Shown here piece after piece: positions 18,171 to 19,183 of a stretch of DNA of 19,183 bases; position 1 is the stretch's first letter; every line of letters starts with the position of its first letter. The notes below the pieces were generated by a model, which did not search any database, was not told the origin of the DNA, and worked only from the letters and a program-made list of their open reading frames with translations. The position numbers were made by a program, and so were the translations under genes. This DNA is from Bacilli bacterium. GTDB taxonomy: Bacteria; Bacillota_I; Bacilli_A; RF39; UBA660. The stretch is from contig CAAGQJ010000027.1 of assembly GCA_900772095.1 (NCBI GenBank), positions 1-19,183 of the forward strand, written 5' to 3'.

Positions 18171-18533
18171 ACGCCGATATGAAAATCATGTCCGTAAAGA
18201 GACCTAATAACACATTAGACTGCGCCCGAAAGGACACAATCCATGCTTACAGGTCTCCACGGGATTGATATAATCACACCCGGGACATCTACCGTTGACT
18301 ACGTTCAAGACAACAATTTACTGTGAATTTGCAAGATTACAGGAAGTCTTAAACACAGCGTCGATAAACGCCTTCCATTATGTCTGGATTGTCTTCCCGC
18401 CCAAAGCCCGCTTACGTATAGATATGTCATGGTTGACCTCACTACACTCAGCACGGCGTAGGCTGCCGACTCGGTTATCATGAAAGAACTCGTCTTACAG
18501 CGACAACTGCGGTCTGGCTATACAATCCGACTG

Positions 18534-18565
18534 CAAAAATACGAAAATTTATTGAGAAAAGACAA
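18534..18565 (-). promoter_or_regulatory. Bacteroidetes-type promoter for the upxY/Srf-like operon
   Basis: On the minus strand, TATTTTTG (18541-18534) matches the Bacteroidetes -7 consensus TAnnTTTG exactly. TTG (18565-18563) lies 21 bases upstream, in the accepted range for the -33 element. Transcription would start near 18527-18530. No inverted repeats that would suggest an invertible capsule-type promoter flank it within the window. Confidence 0.6.
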
Positions 18566-18569
18566 GAAA

Positions 18570-18787
18570 TGGCAGGAAATATAAATACTGCAACACAAAT
18601 TTAAGACTATTTAAGCCAATTCGCTTGAATATCTCGATTATTTTGTGTAAGAAAGCGCACCGTAATAGATGACAAACATTCTAAAATATGCAAACTGCGC
18701 TACAAATAGAAAGCAAAAAGCGCACAGAGTGATACAACCATTTGGTATTTCTTCTCTGTATGCTATTATATAACTAAGGTGTAATGC
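18570..18787. other. Intergenic region between the HTH gene and the operon promoter
   Basis: AT-rich with no gene seen. It holds a terminator-like hairpin (18715-18759), two copies of a GTGCGCTTT-like sequence on the minus strand (near 18723-18715 and 18662-18653) and an inverted TGCGC/GCGCA pair around 18697-18724. The last could be a binding site for the neighbouring helix-turn-helix protein, though nothing proves it. Confidence 0.35.
18715..18759 (-). terminator. Weak terminator-like hairpin after the HTH gene
   Basis: On the minus strand ACAGAG (18759-18754) pairs with CTCTGT (18729-18724), with a small ACCA/TGGT stem inside (18746-18743 with 18740-18737). GCGC and then TTTTT (18719-18715) follow. 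It lies ~30 bases after the stop of the helix-turn-helix gene. The four-base gap before the T-run weakens the call. Confidence 0.35.
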
Positions 18788-19183
18788 TTAACTGATACCT
18801 CTCGGCATCGTTCCATTCATCACGATAATCGTCGTTCGCCCCTGCTTTCCTGAAGTAGCTTGACATTCTTTGCGATTTCCTATCTTTTCAACAAGCCATC
18901 TTCTAAAAAGCAATGCTTGGTATGTATCCATTTGAAGTGCTATGTCGATAATCACTTCCATATCATAGACATGCGCAGAATATCCATTTTCAAGTTTGAC
19001 GTATTGAGAATGCTGGAAATCTTTCAGCACACTTTGTTTCCAAATGCGCTTGATGGTATTCTTCACTGCTGTCCCTGTTACATTCAACAGTTCGGCAATC
19101 TCCCAAACAGTCATCCACACCTCACCATGATGTGGGGCGTAGATGACCATATCTTCTTGTATTGTTATCACTTGTCGTTTCAT
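18788..19183 (-). CDS. RhuM-like helix-turn-helix protein, start at window edge
   Basis: A 131-residue protein whose first visible ATG is the last three bases of the window, so it may begin further upstream. Residues ~20-50 contain VWMTVWEIAELLNVTGTAV, a helix-turn-helix of the type seen in RhuM/KilA-like proteins. Residues ~72-95 (VYDMEVIIDIALQMDTYQA, then FRRWL) resemble the following RhuM segment. At this length it would be a short, DNA-binding-only version. Same strand as the upxY operon but separated from it by ~250 bases, a weak terminator and a separate promoter. It might regulate the operon promoter (inference). The last ~30 residues are basic and unconserved in appearance. Family call is by motif resemblance only. 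Confidence 0.5.
   Translation of the reverse strand: MKRQVITIQEDMVIYAPHHGEVWMTVWEIAELLNVTGTAVKNTIKRIWKQSVLKDFQHSQYVKLENGYSAHVYDMEVIIDIALQMDTYQALLFRRWLVEKIGNRKECQATSGKQGRTTIIVMNGTMPRGIS

Larger units (their letters stand above)
18026..18184 (-). repeat. 11-bp inverted repeat enclosing the attenuator and masking the upxY start
   Basis: TTTCATATCGG (plus strand 18026-18036) and CCGATATGAAA (18174-18184) are perfect inverse complements 137 bases apart. In the transcript the second copy contains the upxY AUG (18031-18029). Pairing would close a loop around the whole terminator/antiterminator region and hide the start codon. Confidence 0.6.
18032..18527 (-). promoter_or_regulatory. Long structured leader RNA of the upxY operon
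   Basis: About 500 bases separate the predicted transcription start from upxY, with no plausible gene on the minus strand. Several self-complementary pairs are visible: AGGTCTC/GAGACCT (18251-18257 with 18199-18205); a CTAAT/ATTAG hairpin (18204-18218); CGGG/CCCG with an inner TGAT/ATCA (18260-18282); and the attenuator stems below. Capsule operons of Bacteroides carry long untranslated leaders on which UpxY acts, so the same arrangement is likely here. Exact folding needs computation. Confidence 0.6.

Noticed and set aside
18295..18483. Plus-strand 62-codon frame in the leader
   Set aside because: No promoter, family features or conserved look; it is antisense to the structured leader.
18596..18619. 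Second TAnnTTTG match (TAAATTTG, minus strand) as an alternative promoter
   Set aside because: The nearest TTG (18619-18617) is only 13 bases upstream, too close for a -33 element.
1..19183. CRISPR array, tRNA, rRNA, IS element or integrase
   Set aside because: I found no regular spaced repeats, no cloverleaf, no rRNA stretches and no transposase or recombinase reading frame.

Overview
The window looks like DNA from a Bacteroidales genome (Bacteroides/Prevotella type). The evidence is a Bacteroides-type mobA-mobB-mobC mobilization module, a UpxY-type NusG paralogue, a promoter matching the Bacteroidetes TTG / TAnnTTTG consensus, and A/T-rich translation starts mostly without Shine-Dalgarno sequences.

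Layout. (1) Positions 17-2010, plus strand: the remains of a mobilization module. mobA looks intact. The mobB relaxase is interrupted by one in-frame TAA. mobC, the coupling protein, survives only as its first ~59 codons before the sequence becomes unrelated. (2) Positions 2008-2373: the far side of that junction, with one strong hairpin and no recognisable gene. (3) Positions 18031 down to 2374, minus strand: one tightly packed run of nine genes with gaps of 1-17 bases or small overlaps. In transcription order they are a UpxY-like antiterminator, a SrfB-like Hsp70/actin-fold ATPase, a SrfC-like large P-loop GTPase, a membrane-anchored subtilisin-like protease with Listeria-Bacteroides-type repeats, a four-helix membrane protein, a second GTPase with an N-terminal helical-repeat region, a single-pass protein with an Asn/Gly/Ser/Lys-rich tail, a type II-anchored protein, and a secreted or lipid-free periplasmic coiled-coil protein. 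(4) Positions 18032-18565: a ~500-base structured leader with a good promoter at its start and an intrinsic-terminator-like attenuator just before upxY. (5) Positions 18788-19183: a RhuM-like helix-turn-helix protein at the window edge, followed by a weak terminator-like hairpin.

How the parts may work together (inference). Predicted topology places an ATPase, two GTPases and the N-terminal domains of two membrane proteins in the cytoplasm. The protease domain, the large loop of the four-helix protein and the products of the last two genes would lie in the periplasm. This resembles a trans-envelope machine in which nucleotide-switch proteins inside control a protease outside. SrfB and SrfC are named from the srfABC locus of Salmonella, whose molecular role is poorly known. 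Pairing them with a subtilisin, a second GTPase and several membrane partners, all under a UpxY/attenuator switch normally seen on capsule operons, makes this the best candidate here for an undescribed system. It could act in defence or conflict, in envelope stress, or in host or cell interaction; the sequence alone cannot decide. Its position beside a broken mobilization module fits acquisition by horizontal transfer.
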